This document shows, in pieces, positions 38,274 through 46,109 of a stretch of 64,000 bases of DNA. The stretch is from Kordiimonadaceae bacterium UBA4441 (GTDB lineage: Bacteria; Pseudomonadota; Alphaproteobacteria; Sphingomonadales; Emcibacteraceae). The stretch spans positions 50,081 through 114,080 of the forward strand of contig DGPL01000033.1 of the NCBI GenBank assembly GCA_002390425.1, written 5' to 3'. The notes beneath the pieces were generated by a model that made no database searches, was not told the origin of the DNA, and was given only the letters and a program-made list of their open reading frames with translations. The translations under genes and the position numbers were made by a program. Numbering within the stretch: the stretch's first letter is position 1; each line of letters starts with the position of its first letter.

Positions 38274-39479
38274 TTGAAAATTATTAATTTTTTCAAAAAC
38301 TTAGACGATATACTTGACCATTATTTTCCTGATAGACAGATGTATTTCAGGACAAATGGTGACGTTCGGTTTATTAAGGTTTCAAAAAATGTTCAGATTT
38401 TTTTATGTACTGGTCTGCTTTGCTTCTTCGTTTGGTGTTTATTTATTTCATATAATTACGTTTATTTAGACGAAATTTTAACGGAAAAAAATGATGAAGT
38501 TGAACAAGCAAAAGAGAACTATCTAAAAATTGAACAGCAGTATGCTGAACTTCAAAATGAAATTCAAAAGTCTGCCGCTGCGTTAGAGCAACGTCAAAAA
38601 TATATCCAACAAGTTCTAGAAGAAAATGGTGAGGTCATGTCACCTGTTCTTCCTTTAAATGATAATGACGATTTTACAGCGCCTGAATATGTGGATGTTG
38701 ATGAAAACGATAATGATCAAGAAGCACGTAATGTAATTCGTGATGAGAAACTTGAAAAACTTTATGTTGATCTCAAAAGAGTTGAAATGCAGCAAAATCA
38801 GCTGGTGAAAAACATGAATGATGAAGTCGATCAAAAATTATCATTCTTAAGTGACACATTAACAAAAGCTGGTATTACTCCTGAGAAAATGATGGAACTT
38901 GCCAACTTACCGCTTGAACCATCTGCGTCAGGTGGGCCTTTTATCGCTGTTAGCAACATCAGTGAAGCGAACTTAGATACCCATGCATTTGATAGTTTAT
39001 TCTATAAGAGAGCACATTTAGAAAATATCAAAACTGCACTGGATCACTTACCAATTATAACGCCACCTGAAAAACATTATGTTTCTAGTAAATTTGGAAT
39101 GCGACGAGACCCTTTTACCAGAAAATGGGCTACCCATAATGGATTAGACATGGCTGGATGGCGTAATACACCAATTAATTCTGGTGGTGCCGGGATTGTA
39201 ACACGTGCCGGGCGTAACGGTGCTTTTGGTCTTTTTGTAGAAATTAATCATGGGAACGGCTTTAAGACAAAATATGGCCATCTTTCAAAGGTAAAGGTAG
39301 AGCGCGGCGAAAAAGTTGAAGCAAATCAACTAATTGGCCTCATGGGAAGTACAGGTCGCAGCACAAGTACTCACCTTCATTATGAAATCTGGTTTAACGG
39401 AAAACCAATAGATCCGTTAAAAGTACTTAAGGCAGCAAAAGATGTTCAAAAAATCAAACAACAAAAACACGACGCTTAA
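38274..39479 (+). CDS. M23 family metallopeptidase (membrane-anchored, coiled coil)
   Basis: A 401-residue envelope endopeptidase. A short cytoplasmic N terminus (FPDRQMYFRTNGDVRF, conserved in alphaproteobacterial homologs) precedes a transmembrane helix near residues 42-62. A coiled coil follows (about 70-120 and 155-200), and the LytM domain occupies about 265-385. Zn-binding and catalytic motifs are SSKFGMRRDP, THNGLDMAG, GNGFKTKYGHLS and THLHYEIW. The family cleaves peptidoglycan cross-links. The start is TTG at 38274; no ATG lies upstream in frame before a stop, and the conserved N terminus demands this region. It overlaps the bactofilin gene by 38 bases. Confidence 0.9.
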   Translation: MKIINFFKNLDDILDHYFPDRQMYFRTNGDVRFIKVSKNVQIFLCTGLLCFFVWCLFISYNYVYLDEILTEKNDEVEQAKENYLKIEQQYAELQNEIQKSAAALEQRQKYIQQVLEENGEVMSPVLPLNDNDDFTAPEYVDVDENDNDQEARNVIRDEKLEKLYVDLKRVEMQQNQLVKNMNDEVDQKLSFLSDTLTKAGITPEKMMELANLPLEPSASGGPFIAVSNISEANLDTHAFDSLFYKRAHLENIKTALDHLPIITPPEKHYVSSKFGMRRDPFTRKWATHNGLDMAGWRNTPINSGGAGIVTRAGRNGAFGLFVEINHGNGFKTKYGHLSKVKVERGEKVEANQLIGLMGSTGRSTSTHLHYEIWFNGKPIDPLKVLKAAKDVQKIKQQKHDA

Positions 39480-39954
39480 TAGCACGGAAAAATCTATACC
39501 AAGGGATAGTAAACCAATGGAACCACCTTCAAATTCAGTACCTTCAATAATTAGTTCAGACGTAGTCGTAAAAGGCAATGTCAGCACATCAGGCGAAATT
39601 CAACTTGATGGCACAATTGAAGGGGACGTAAAGAGTAAAAACCTTACAATTGGTGAAAACGGTACCGTTAAAGGTAAAGTTACCGCTGATGATGTGATTG
39701 TAAAAGGTTCAGTAAATGGCAGTATTGTAGGGCGCAATGTTCGCCTTGAAAAATCTGCAAAATTAAATGGTGATATTTGCCATCAGACACTTAGCATAGA
39801 AGCTGGTGCTTATATTGAAGGTAACTTGAGCCATCAGAGTGCTTCTACAAATCCTGCACCAGGAAACGCTACAAAAGTAATGTCTGCTAATTCTGATGAG
39901 AAAAAAGAAGAGAAAAAAGACGGGAAAACTAAAGATTTAGTAGATCGTCTATAA
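39442..39954 (+). CDS. Bactofilin
   Basis: A 170-residue cytoskeletal polymer protein. The right-handed beta-helix DUF583 core lies at about residues 38-135 with a regular short repeat (VVVKGNVSTSGEIQLDGTI, EGDVKSKNLTIGENG, TVKGKVTADDVIVKGSV). Flexible proline/serine-rich N-terminal and charged C-terminal tails flank it. The start ATG lies 38 bases inside the M23 gene, with an AAGGCAG ribosome-binding site. Pairing of an M23 peptidase with a bactofilin is widespread; the bactofilin is thought to localise or modulate the hydrolase. Confidence 0.95.
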   Translation: MFKKSNNKNTTLNSTEKSIPRDSKPMEPPSNSVPSIISSDVVVKGNVSTSGEIQLDGTIEGDVKSKNLTIGENGTVKGKVTADDVIVKGSVNGSIVGRNVRLEKSAKLNGDICHQTLSIEAGAYIEGNLSHQSASTNPAPGNATKVMSANSDEKKEEKKDGKTKDLVDRL

Positions 39955-39974
39955 AAGTATAGAATATTCAATTT

Positions 39975-39999
39975 AAAGCGGGCAATGCCCGCTTTTTTT
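39975..39999 (+). terminator. Intrinsic terminator after bactofilin gene
   Basis: A 9-bp stem AAAGCGGGC/GCCCGCTTT with a 3-base AAT loop, followed by a run of T. It lies 20 bases after the bactofilin stop and just before the end of the convergent prfB gene. Confidence 0.9.
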
Positions 40000-40003
40000 A
40001 TAT

Positions 40004-41132
40004 CTATTCAATATCTTCTACCTGAGTGCTTGTCCCGTGAACTCTTGCTGCCAAGGCGGCATTGAGAAAACTATCTAAATCACCATCTAAAACTTTATCT
40101 GGTTGACCGCTTTCAACCCCTGTACGTAAATCCTTAACCATTTGGTATGGTTGTAATACATATGATCTAATTTGGTGCCCCCAACCTATTTCTGTTTTAC
40201 CAGCATGTTCGGTATTGGCTTCTTCTTCTCGGCGTTGAAGCTCCGCTTCATATAATCGCGCCTTAAGCATGTTCATGGCTGTTGCACGGTTCTTATGTTG
40301 TGATCGGTCATTTTGGCACTGTACAACAATATTTGTGGGGATATGGGTGATACGAACTGCACTATCGGTGGTATTAACATGCTGTCCACCTGCCCCAGAT
40401 GCCCGGTAAGTATCTATTCTAAGATCGCTTTCGTTGATATCCACCTCGAAATTATCATCAATAACCGGATAAACCCATACGCTTGCGAAACTAGTATGTC
40501 GCCTTGCATTACTATCAAATGGTGAAATGCGAACAAGTCGATGAACACCGCTCTCTGTTTTAAGCCAACCGTAGGCATTTTCACCTTTTATTTGTATAGT
40601 GGCGGATTTAATGCCTGCTTCTTCACCGTTATGCATTTCCATAATGTCAACTTTGCACCCGTGTGCATTTGCCCACCTCGTATACATTCTAAGCAGCATG
40701 TTAGCCCAATCTTGACTTTCCGTACCACCTGCACCCGAATTAATTTCAAGATAAGTGTCATTACCATCTGCTTCACCGCTTAAAAGTGTTTGCAGCTCTA
40801 AAACTTCAGCTTTGTCAGTTAATTTCTGAATAGCTGTTTCCGCTTCAAGTATAATCTCGGCATCATCTTCCAATTCCCCAAGTTCGATAAGTTCAATATT
40901 ATCGTTCAGTTCACTATCAACTTCATTACATAAGTTTATAGCTTGCTCGAGCTTAGTACGCTCCTGTATTAATTTTTGCGCATTTGTGGGGTTATCCCAA
41001 AGGGCGGGATCTTCGGATAGGGCGGTTAATTCTTCATAACGATCGAGGGCAACATCCCAGTCAAAGATGCCTCCTCAACAGTTCTAAAGACTGTTTGATT
41101 TTATCAACAGAGTTCTGGATTTCAGCTTTCAT
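40004..41132 (-). CDS. prfB: Peptide chain release factor 2 with programmed +1 frameshift
   Basis: RF2 (about 375 residues) recognises UAA and UGA stops. A 23-codon first frame runs from ATG 41130-41132 to an in-frame TGA at 41061-41063. The main frame continues from 41062 to 40004 after a +1 shift at CTT TGA C, giving HL-DWDVALDRYEELTALS. The main frame has no usable ATG at its 5' end, so the shift is required. Hallmarks are the anticodon-like SPF tripeptide (VRISPFDSNARRH) and GGQ (ASGAGGQHVNTTDSAVRI). Low RF2 lets the ribosome pause at UGA and shift, an autoregulatory loop known from E. coli. It lies downstream of mrcA on the same strand. Confidence 0.96.
41060..41075 (-). promoter_or_regulatory. 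Programmed +1 frameshift signal in prfB
   Basis: On the minus strand the order is AGGAGG, CAT, CTT, TGA, C. An internal Shine-Dalgarno-like AGGAGG sits three bases before the slippery CTT codon, and the UGA-C stop context is poor for termination. The spacing is the same as in E. coli prfB (AGGGGG TAT CTT TGA C). Confidence 0.95.
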
Positions 41133-41157
41133 AGATTAGACCAAATTATTGTTATTA

Positions 41158-43647
41158 TTAATAAATGCCGCCTGTACCTGTTCGCAGCTTGGTCTTTGTT
41201 TGCACCAACGAATTAAATCCGTCAAGTACTTGTTGATTTTCCTCTGGGAATGATCCCTGTCTAAAGGCTTCTAGTATCGCATTACGTTGACCGGTACTTG
41301 CTAATTGCCCTGTTACAGGGTCCACTCTAACGAGCCTTACACCTTCAGGAATGCGGAATGGGATTGGCGTTTCGTCTTTAAGTGCATCTCTCATGAAGTC
41401 ACGGAAAATAGGCACAGCTACTGATGAACCTTCTTCATTGCGCCCTAATGAGCGTGGTGCATCAAAGCCAACAAAAACACCAACAACCAGATCAGGTGAA
41501 AAGCCAACGAACCAAGTATCAAAACTTTCATCCGTTGTACCCGTTTTTCCTGCCAGTGGTCTGCCTAGCGTACGAATTCTAACCCCGGTACCCCTTTGGA
41601 CGACGCCTTCCATCATAGAAACTAATTGATAAGATGTTACAGTGTCTAGTACCTCGTCACGTAAATCAGGCAATTCTGGTGCTTGTTGATTGCGCCAGTC
41701 ATTGCTTATGCAATTTACACAATTTCGATCATCATGACGGAATATCGTCTTACCATGACGGTCTTGTATACGGTCAATAAGGGATGGTTGAATTTCATTA
41801 CCACCATTAACGATCATTCCATATGCCGCAGTTAAATCGAGCAAAGTTGTTTCCCCAGCCCCTAATGACATTGATAATAAATCAGGTAAGTCGTTATTGA
41901 TATTAAAACGATCTGCGACTTCAACGATTTTGTCCATTTTTAAGTTTTGAGCCAATCGCACAGTCATCAAATTACGTGATTTTTCAATTCCTAATCTTAG
42001 TGTGCTTGGACCATAAAATTTATCACTTGAATTTCTTGGCTTCCATTTACCCATACCAAACCCTTGATCAATCACAAAAGGAGCATCAAGAATGATACTT
42101 GATGGTGTAAAGCCATTTTCTAGCGCTACACTATAAACAAATGGTTTAAATGCGCTTCCAGGTTGTCGTTTCGCTTGCGTTGCACGGTTATATTCACTTC
42201 TTGTGAAATCATAGCCGCCAACCATGGCTAGCACACGACCAGTATGCGGGTCCATTGCAACCAGTGCACCATTAATTTCTGGAATTTGTCTCAGTCCAAA
42301 TGGATCGCCAAATGCAGGGTCTTCAGTTTCAATGGCTTCAACGGCAATAATATCGCCTTGAACAAGGACTTCAGCGACTGATTTAACTTGCGGACCTCTG
42401 GTTTCACCAGGCAACCATTTACGTGCCCATTTGACTTCTTCTAATGATATACTTTGCTTAAGAAGGTTATCATATGTTTCACTTGATGATAAAGCTTCTT
42501 TTGTGGCGATAATAGCCATCTCATCTGTGACTTCCAAAACCACGGCTTCTTGCCATGTCGGAATTCCAAGTGGTGTATTTCTTTTAAGAAATGTCTCTTT
42601 CCAACTTTCATAAGGTGAGGCAAACAAATCCATTTTATCAAGCGGACCACGCCAGCCATGACGTCTATCGTAAGTCACCAGGCCATTCTTCATTTCGCGT
42701 TCAGCAATTTGTTGTAAACGCGGTGATAAAGTGGTTCTGACTGCAAGGCCACCACCATATAATTCATCATCACCGTAGGACTTTTTAAGCTCCCGTCTTA
42801 CATCCTCAGCAAAATAATCTGCTTGAAAAGTTCTAGCACGCCCCCCATCAACAGTTGCCAATGGAAGCTCTTGAGCCGCCAATTTTTCTTCTTCCGATAT
42901 AAACCCTTCTATTTCCATGCGACCGATGACCCAGTCACGGCGCCCTTTTGCCGCGTCATATCTTCTGATTGGGTGGTAGTTACTTGGCGCCTTGGGAAGT
43001 GCCGCAAGATAAGCTATTTCTTCAAGTTCAAGTTCATCGAGCGATTTACCAAAATAATTAAGTGCAGCTGCCGCCACACCGTAAGAATTTTGTCCAAGAT
43101 AGATTTCATTTAAATAAAGTTCTAAAATTTGATCTTTAGTAAATGCCTGCTCAATTCTGTATGAAAGAATGGCTTCTTTAATTTTTCGTTCTAGTCGCAC
43201 TTCACTTGTCAGTAAGAAATTCTTTGCAACTTGCTGCGTAATTGTAGAAGCACCTACGGGTCGTCGGTTGGTAACAACATTTTTAACATTTACAAGAACG
43301 GCTCTTAATAGCCCCTTAAAATCAATACCAATATGGGTATAAAAATTTTGATCTTCTGCTGATAAGAAAGCCTGAATTACTTTTGGCGGAATTGCATTGA
43401 TTGGCACAAACAGGCGTTTTTCACGGGCATATTCTTTAAGCAAACTACCGTCACCGGCATAAATGCGGCTAACGACAGGCGGTTCATAATTGGCTAGTTG
43501 ATTATAATCAGGTAAATCACGTCCAAACGAATATAATATATATAACCCGCCAACCACAGCAAGTATGCCACTTACAAGAGTAAATACAATTAGCCCACCA
43601 AGTATATTTTTCCATTTTTTAGACAAAATTATAATCCACCGTTCCAC
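41158..43647 (-). CDS. mrcA: Penicillin-binding protein 1A
   Basis: An 829-residue bifunctional peptidoglycan glycosyltransferase/transpeptidase. A transmembrane anchor lies near residues 15-40. The GT51 domain has FLSAEDQNFYTHIGIDFKG, with the catalytic Glu, and GASTITQQVAKNF. An OB-like insert of about residues 320-430 precedes the transpeptidase motifs SAFK (SxxK), SRN (SxN) and KTGTTD (KTG). The start is uncertain: GTG 43647 or, seven codons on, TTG 43626, which has GGTGG upstream. The amiC-mrcA-prfB order is typical of alphaproteobacteria. Confidence 0.96.
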   Translation of the reverse strand: MERWIIILSKKWKNILGGLIVFTLVSGILAVVGGLYILYSFGRDLPDYNQLANYEPPVVSRIYAGDGSLLKEYAREKRLFVPINAIPPKVIQAFLSAEDQNFYTHIGIDFKGLLRAVLVNVKNVVTNRRPVGASTITQQVAKNFLLTSEVRLERKIKEAILSYRIEQAFTKDQILELYLNEIYLGQNSYGVAAAALNYFGKSLDELELEEIAYLAALPKAPSNYHPIRRYDAAKGRRDWVIGRMEIEGFISEEEKLAAQELPLATVDGGRARTFQADYFAEDVRRELKKSYGDDELYGGGLAVRTTLSPRLQQIAEREMKNGLVTYDRRHGWRGPLDKMDLFASPYESWKETFLKRNTPLGIPTWQEAVVLEVTDEMAIIATKEALSSSETYDNLLKQSISLEEVKWARKWLPGETRGPQVKSVAEVLVQGDIIAVEAIETEDPAFGDPFGLRQIPEINGALVAMDPHTGRVLAMVGGYDFTRSEYNRATQAKRQPGSAFKPFVYSVALENGFTPSSIILDAPFVIDQGFGMGKWKPRNSSDKFYGPSTLRLGIEKSRNLMTVRLAQNLKMDKIVEVADRFNINNDLPDLLSMSLGAGETTLLDLTAAYGMIVNGGNEIQPSLIDRIQDRHGKTIFRHDDRNCVNCISNDWRNQQAPELPDLRDEVLDTVTSYQLVSMMEGVVQRGTGVRIRTLGRPLAGKTGTTDESFDTWFVGFSPDLVVGVFVGFDAPRSLGRNEEGSSVAVPIFRDFMRDALKDETPIPFRIPEGVRLVRVDPVTGQLASTGQRNAILEAFRQGSFPEENQQVLDGFNSLVQTKTKLRTGTGGIY

Positions 43648-43735
43648 GAATTTTATAATCGTTCAAAACTTAGGCGCAAATTATGACAACCTTAAGGCAC
43701 AATCAAGCAAAATAATATTATATCACCTATTTAAA

Positions 43736-44371
43736 TTATCCCAAAAACCCGTCATATACATTCAAGAATAAAGTCAAACTCGCAAAGGCAAATATTAAAC
43801 AAAATAATCCTTCTAAAATTCGTCCATATAAATCATAAAACTGCATCACTTTTTTATAAGAAAATAAAACGGCGTATAAGCTATACAGGAATATTGCGAT
43901 AGCAAAGCATCCTGCTAATATCATTAGTGGCGCAGAAGGCGGCGCCTCTTCCGTCAACCCTAAAGTAATTAAAGCAATCCACCCCATCATTGCTTCCGGA
44001 TTGGTCATATGGACGGTATATCCCTTTAAAATAGTAGCACGGCCAAATGTTTTCGTTTTTACCTTCTTAAATGATGGTTTTTCCAGCGCTTTTTTCAATG
44101 ATAACAGGGATAGATACATTAAATACCCGCCACCAAATATCTGAATAAGAATAATTGCATTGGGGTTTAATGCTAATATTGCTGATACGCCTAATATGCC
44201 TAGTGTACCCCAAGTAAAGGCACCCAAAACAACACCTATCATGATATAAAGGCCCGCTTTACGCCCTAATGACATTGAATGATTTATGATAGTAAAGCTT
44301 GAAAGACCAGGGCTAATAATAATGATAAAGCTTGTGCTATAAACTAATAATAATGTAGGCCAATATGATAT
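43736..44371 (-). CDS. LysE-family amino-acid exporter, apparent AUA start
   Basis: A LysE/RhtB-type inner-membrane exporter of about 211 residues with six hydrophobic segments. The conserved N-terminal family motif ISPGLSSF...SMSLGRKAGL requires the region upstream of the first ATG (44273-44275). That region is open back to an in-frame TAG at 44381-44383 but has no ATG, GTG or TTG. An AGGAG sequence lies six bases before ATA at 44369-44371, exactly where a start is expected. So either AUA is used weakly or the start codon has been lost (ATG to ATA) and the gene is silenced. It sits between amiC and mrcA, where it is an insertion relative to the usual order. Confidence 0.75.
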   Translation of the reverse strand: MSYWPTLLLVYSTSFIIIISPGLSSFTIINHSMSLGRKAGLYIMIGVVLGAFTWGTLGILGVSAILALNPNAIILIQIFGGGYLMYLSLLSLKKALEKPSFKKVKTKTFGRATILKGYTVHMTNPEAMMGWIALITLGLTEEAPPSAPLMILAGCFAIAIFLYSLYAVLFSYKKVMQFYDLYGRILEGLFCLIFAFASLTLFLNVYDGFLG

Positions 44372-44395
44372 TAGAAGCTCCTAAAAAGGATATTT

Positions 44396-45634
44396 TTAGT
44401 TATAGGCAAAATTTTGTTGAAAATATTTATCAGTCGCCTTTAGTATTGCGTTTCCAATTTTATCGTGTGTTTCTTTTTGCATCAAAAGTTTCGCGTCCGT
44501 TGGATTGGTCAAATATCCTAATTCAATTAAAACGGACGGCACATCAATTCCTTTAAGAACCGCAAAACCTGCAGAACGGAGGCTCCGTTTTCTAACTCTA
44601 ACGGATTTCTTTAATTCACTTGCAAGTTCTTTGGCAAATCGATTGGAAAGGTTCATCGTTTCTTGTTTCACAAGATCAATTAGAATATTTTGCACGATGT
44701 CCGGTTCGTCCTGAAGGTCAACCCCTGCAATAACATCTGATTTATTCTCACGTGCCGCCAGCATAGCTGCTTCGCGGTCAGACGCCCTTTCCGTCAAAGT
44801 ATAAATAGTGGCACCACGAACACTTGGGCTTTTAAATGCGTCCGCATGAATTGAGATAAATAAATCAGCATTATTTCGATGCGCAACGTTACTTCTTTCT
44901 CTTAGTTTCAGGAAAATATCTCTATCTCTAGTCATTATTACTTTGTAACGACCCGAGGCTTCAAGAATCTTTTTAATATTACGCGAGGCAGATATTGTTA
45001 CATTTTTTTCTGAAATACCATTTACTTTAACACCACCCAAATTTCCGGGATCATGTCCACCATGACCCGGGTCAATAACGATAATCTTTTTCCCTGATCT
45101 GGGGACATTTGACGGCCTTCTTGTTGAAGCAACGGCTTTTGCTTGTACGGCAGGTTTTGATACAAGTGTGGTACAAACGGCTTGGGAAATTTTTTCAAAA
45201 TCAAAAACGAGACGGTTTGGTTTTCCGCCCTTTCCTTTAATGACAAAAGAGTTACTAATTTTTGATGGGCTTTTTAAATCTAGTACGACCCGGGACGTAC
45301 CAGGCGTATATAAACCATAGCGATAATTATTAACCAGTCCCTTACCCGTTGCCCCCCCTGGACCAATATTCCATGTCACTTCATCTAGATCAATTACTAT
45401 CCTATTTGGATTAGCAAGCGTAAATGTTCTAAACGCACTATTGCCATTTACTTCTATAACGAAGCGAGTTTTATTCTGGTCTCCGCCAAATCTAACACTC
45501 GTAACTTCAGGTGCAGCAAGGGTGTAACTGGAATTAAAAACAATAAAGAACAACGAAATCAAAATAAATTTCATTAATTTAATTTGAGAAAAAAGTTGTT
45601 TGTTTTGCGACATGATTTTCCAGTTTATCGTCAT
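44396..45634 (-). CDS. amiC: N-acetylmuramoyl-L-alanine amidase (AmiC type)
   Basis: A periplasmic amidase of up to 412 residues that splits septal peptidoglycan during cell separation. A signal peptide (MKFILISLFFIVFNSSYTLAA region) is followed by an AMIN targeting domain (about 40-145). After a linker, the Amidase_3 zinc domain covers about 185-405 with VIDPGHGGHDPG, SIHADAF and ELGYLTNPTDAKLL. The start is uncertain: ATG 45634, ATG 45613 or the ATG that opens the signal core are all in frame. It is divergent from rne across 460 bases. Confidence 0.93.
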   Translation of the reverse strand: MTINWKIMSQNKQLFSQIKLMKFILISLFFIVFNSSYTLAAPEVTSVRFGGDQNKTRFVIEVNGNSAFRTFTLANPNRIVIDLDEVTWNIGPGGATGKGLVNNYRYGLYTPGTSRVVLDLKSPSKISNSFVIKGKGGKPNRLVFDFEKISQAVCTTLVSKPAVQAKAVASTRRPSNVPRSGKKIIVIDPGHGGHDPGNLGGVKVNGISEKNVTISASRNIKKILEASGRYKVIMTRDRDIFLKLRERSNVAHRNNADLFISIHADAFKSPSVRGATIYTLTERASDREAAMLAARENKSDVIAGVDLQDEPDIVQNILIDLVKQETMNLSNRFAKELASELKKSVRVRKRSLRSAGFAVLKGIDVPSVLIELGYLTNPTDAKLLMQKETHDKIGNAILKATDKYFQQNFAYN

Positions 45635-46109
45635 TTAACACCATATGTTTTGAAACATCATAACATTTATTATTAAAAAACTGTTAACATTTCTATTATA
45701 AAATGATATTTTAAAAAAGTTTTTTTGTTTTTTAAACTCTTTTCTATTGTTATGAGGTCGAAGGTTCACTATGTTAACAACATCATATATAGAAGCAGAA
45801 TAATGCAATAATATGATGTTGCGCATTAACTAATAATGAATAGACGCAACGTTTAAAAATAAAAGAAGAAAAATATAGCCTAAAAGGCAAAATAAAAAAT
45901 TATGAATTTAAGCATTATGAGCCAGAAGAGTAATCCCGTTAAAACCAAGGACTTATCCTTTGTTGATGACGATAATATTGTTCTCTTTCGTAAGTCTCTA
46001 AATGCCCAAAACCCTACTATATTACTAACAAAACTTCAAAAACCTGCACGCTTATTTATTGCAAACGACAATACAAGCTTGAGCGGTTTTTGTTATGGAG
46101 AAAATTTTA
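45635..46109 (+). promoter_or_regulatory. Long rne upstream region
   Basis: This 475-base gap between amiC and rne is very A+T-rich and must contain promoters for both. I see an inverted repeat (45779-45820) and a weak GCCT/AGGC mini-hairpin near 45875-45885. An open frame from ATG 45902 runs 99 codons into rne in another frame, without a good ribosome-binding site. RNase E genes in other bacteria are autoregulated through long structured 5' leaders, so a leader function is plausible but not shown. Confidence 0.4.
45779..45820. repeat. Inverted repeat in rne leader
   Basis: Perfect 10-bp arms AACATCATAT (45779-45788) and ATATGATGTT (45811-45820) are separated by 22 bases. It could be an operator or an RNA hairpin in the rne leader. 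There is no T-run, so it is not a terminator. Confidence 0.55.
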
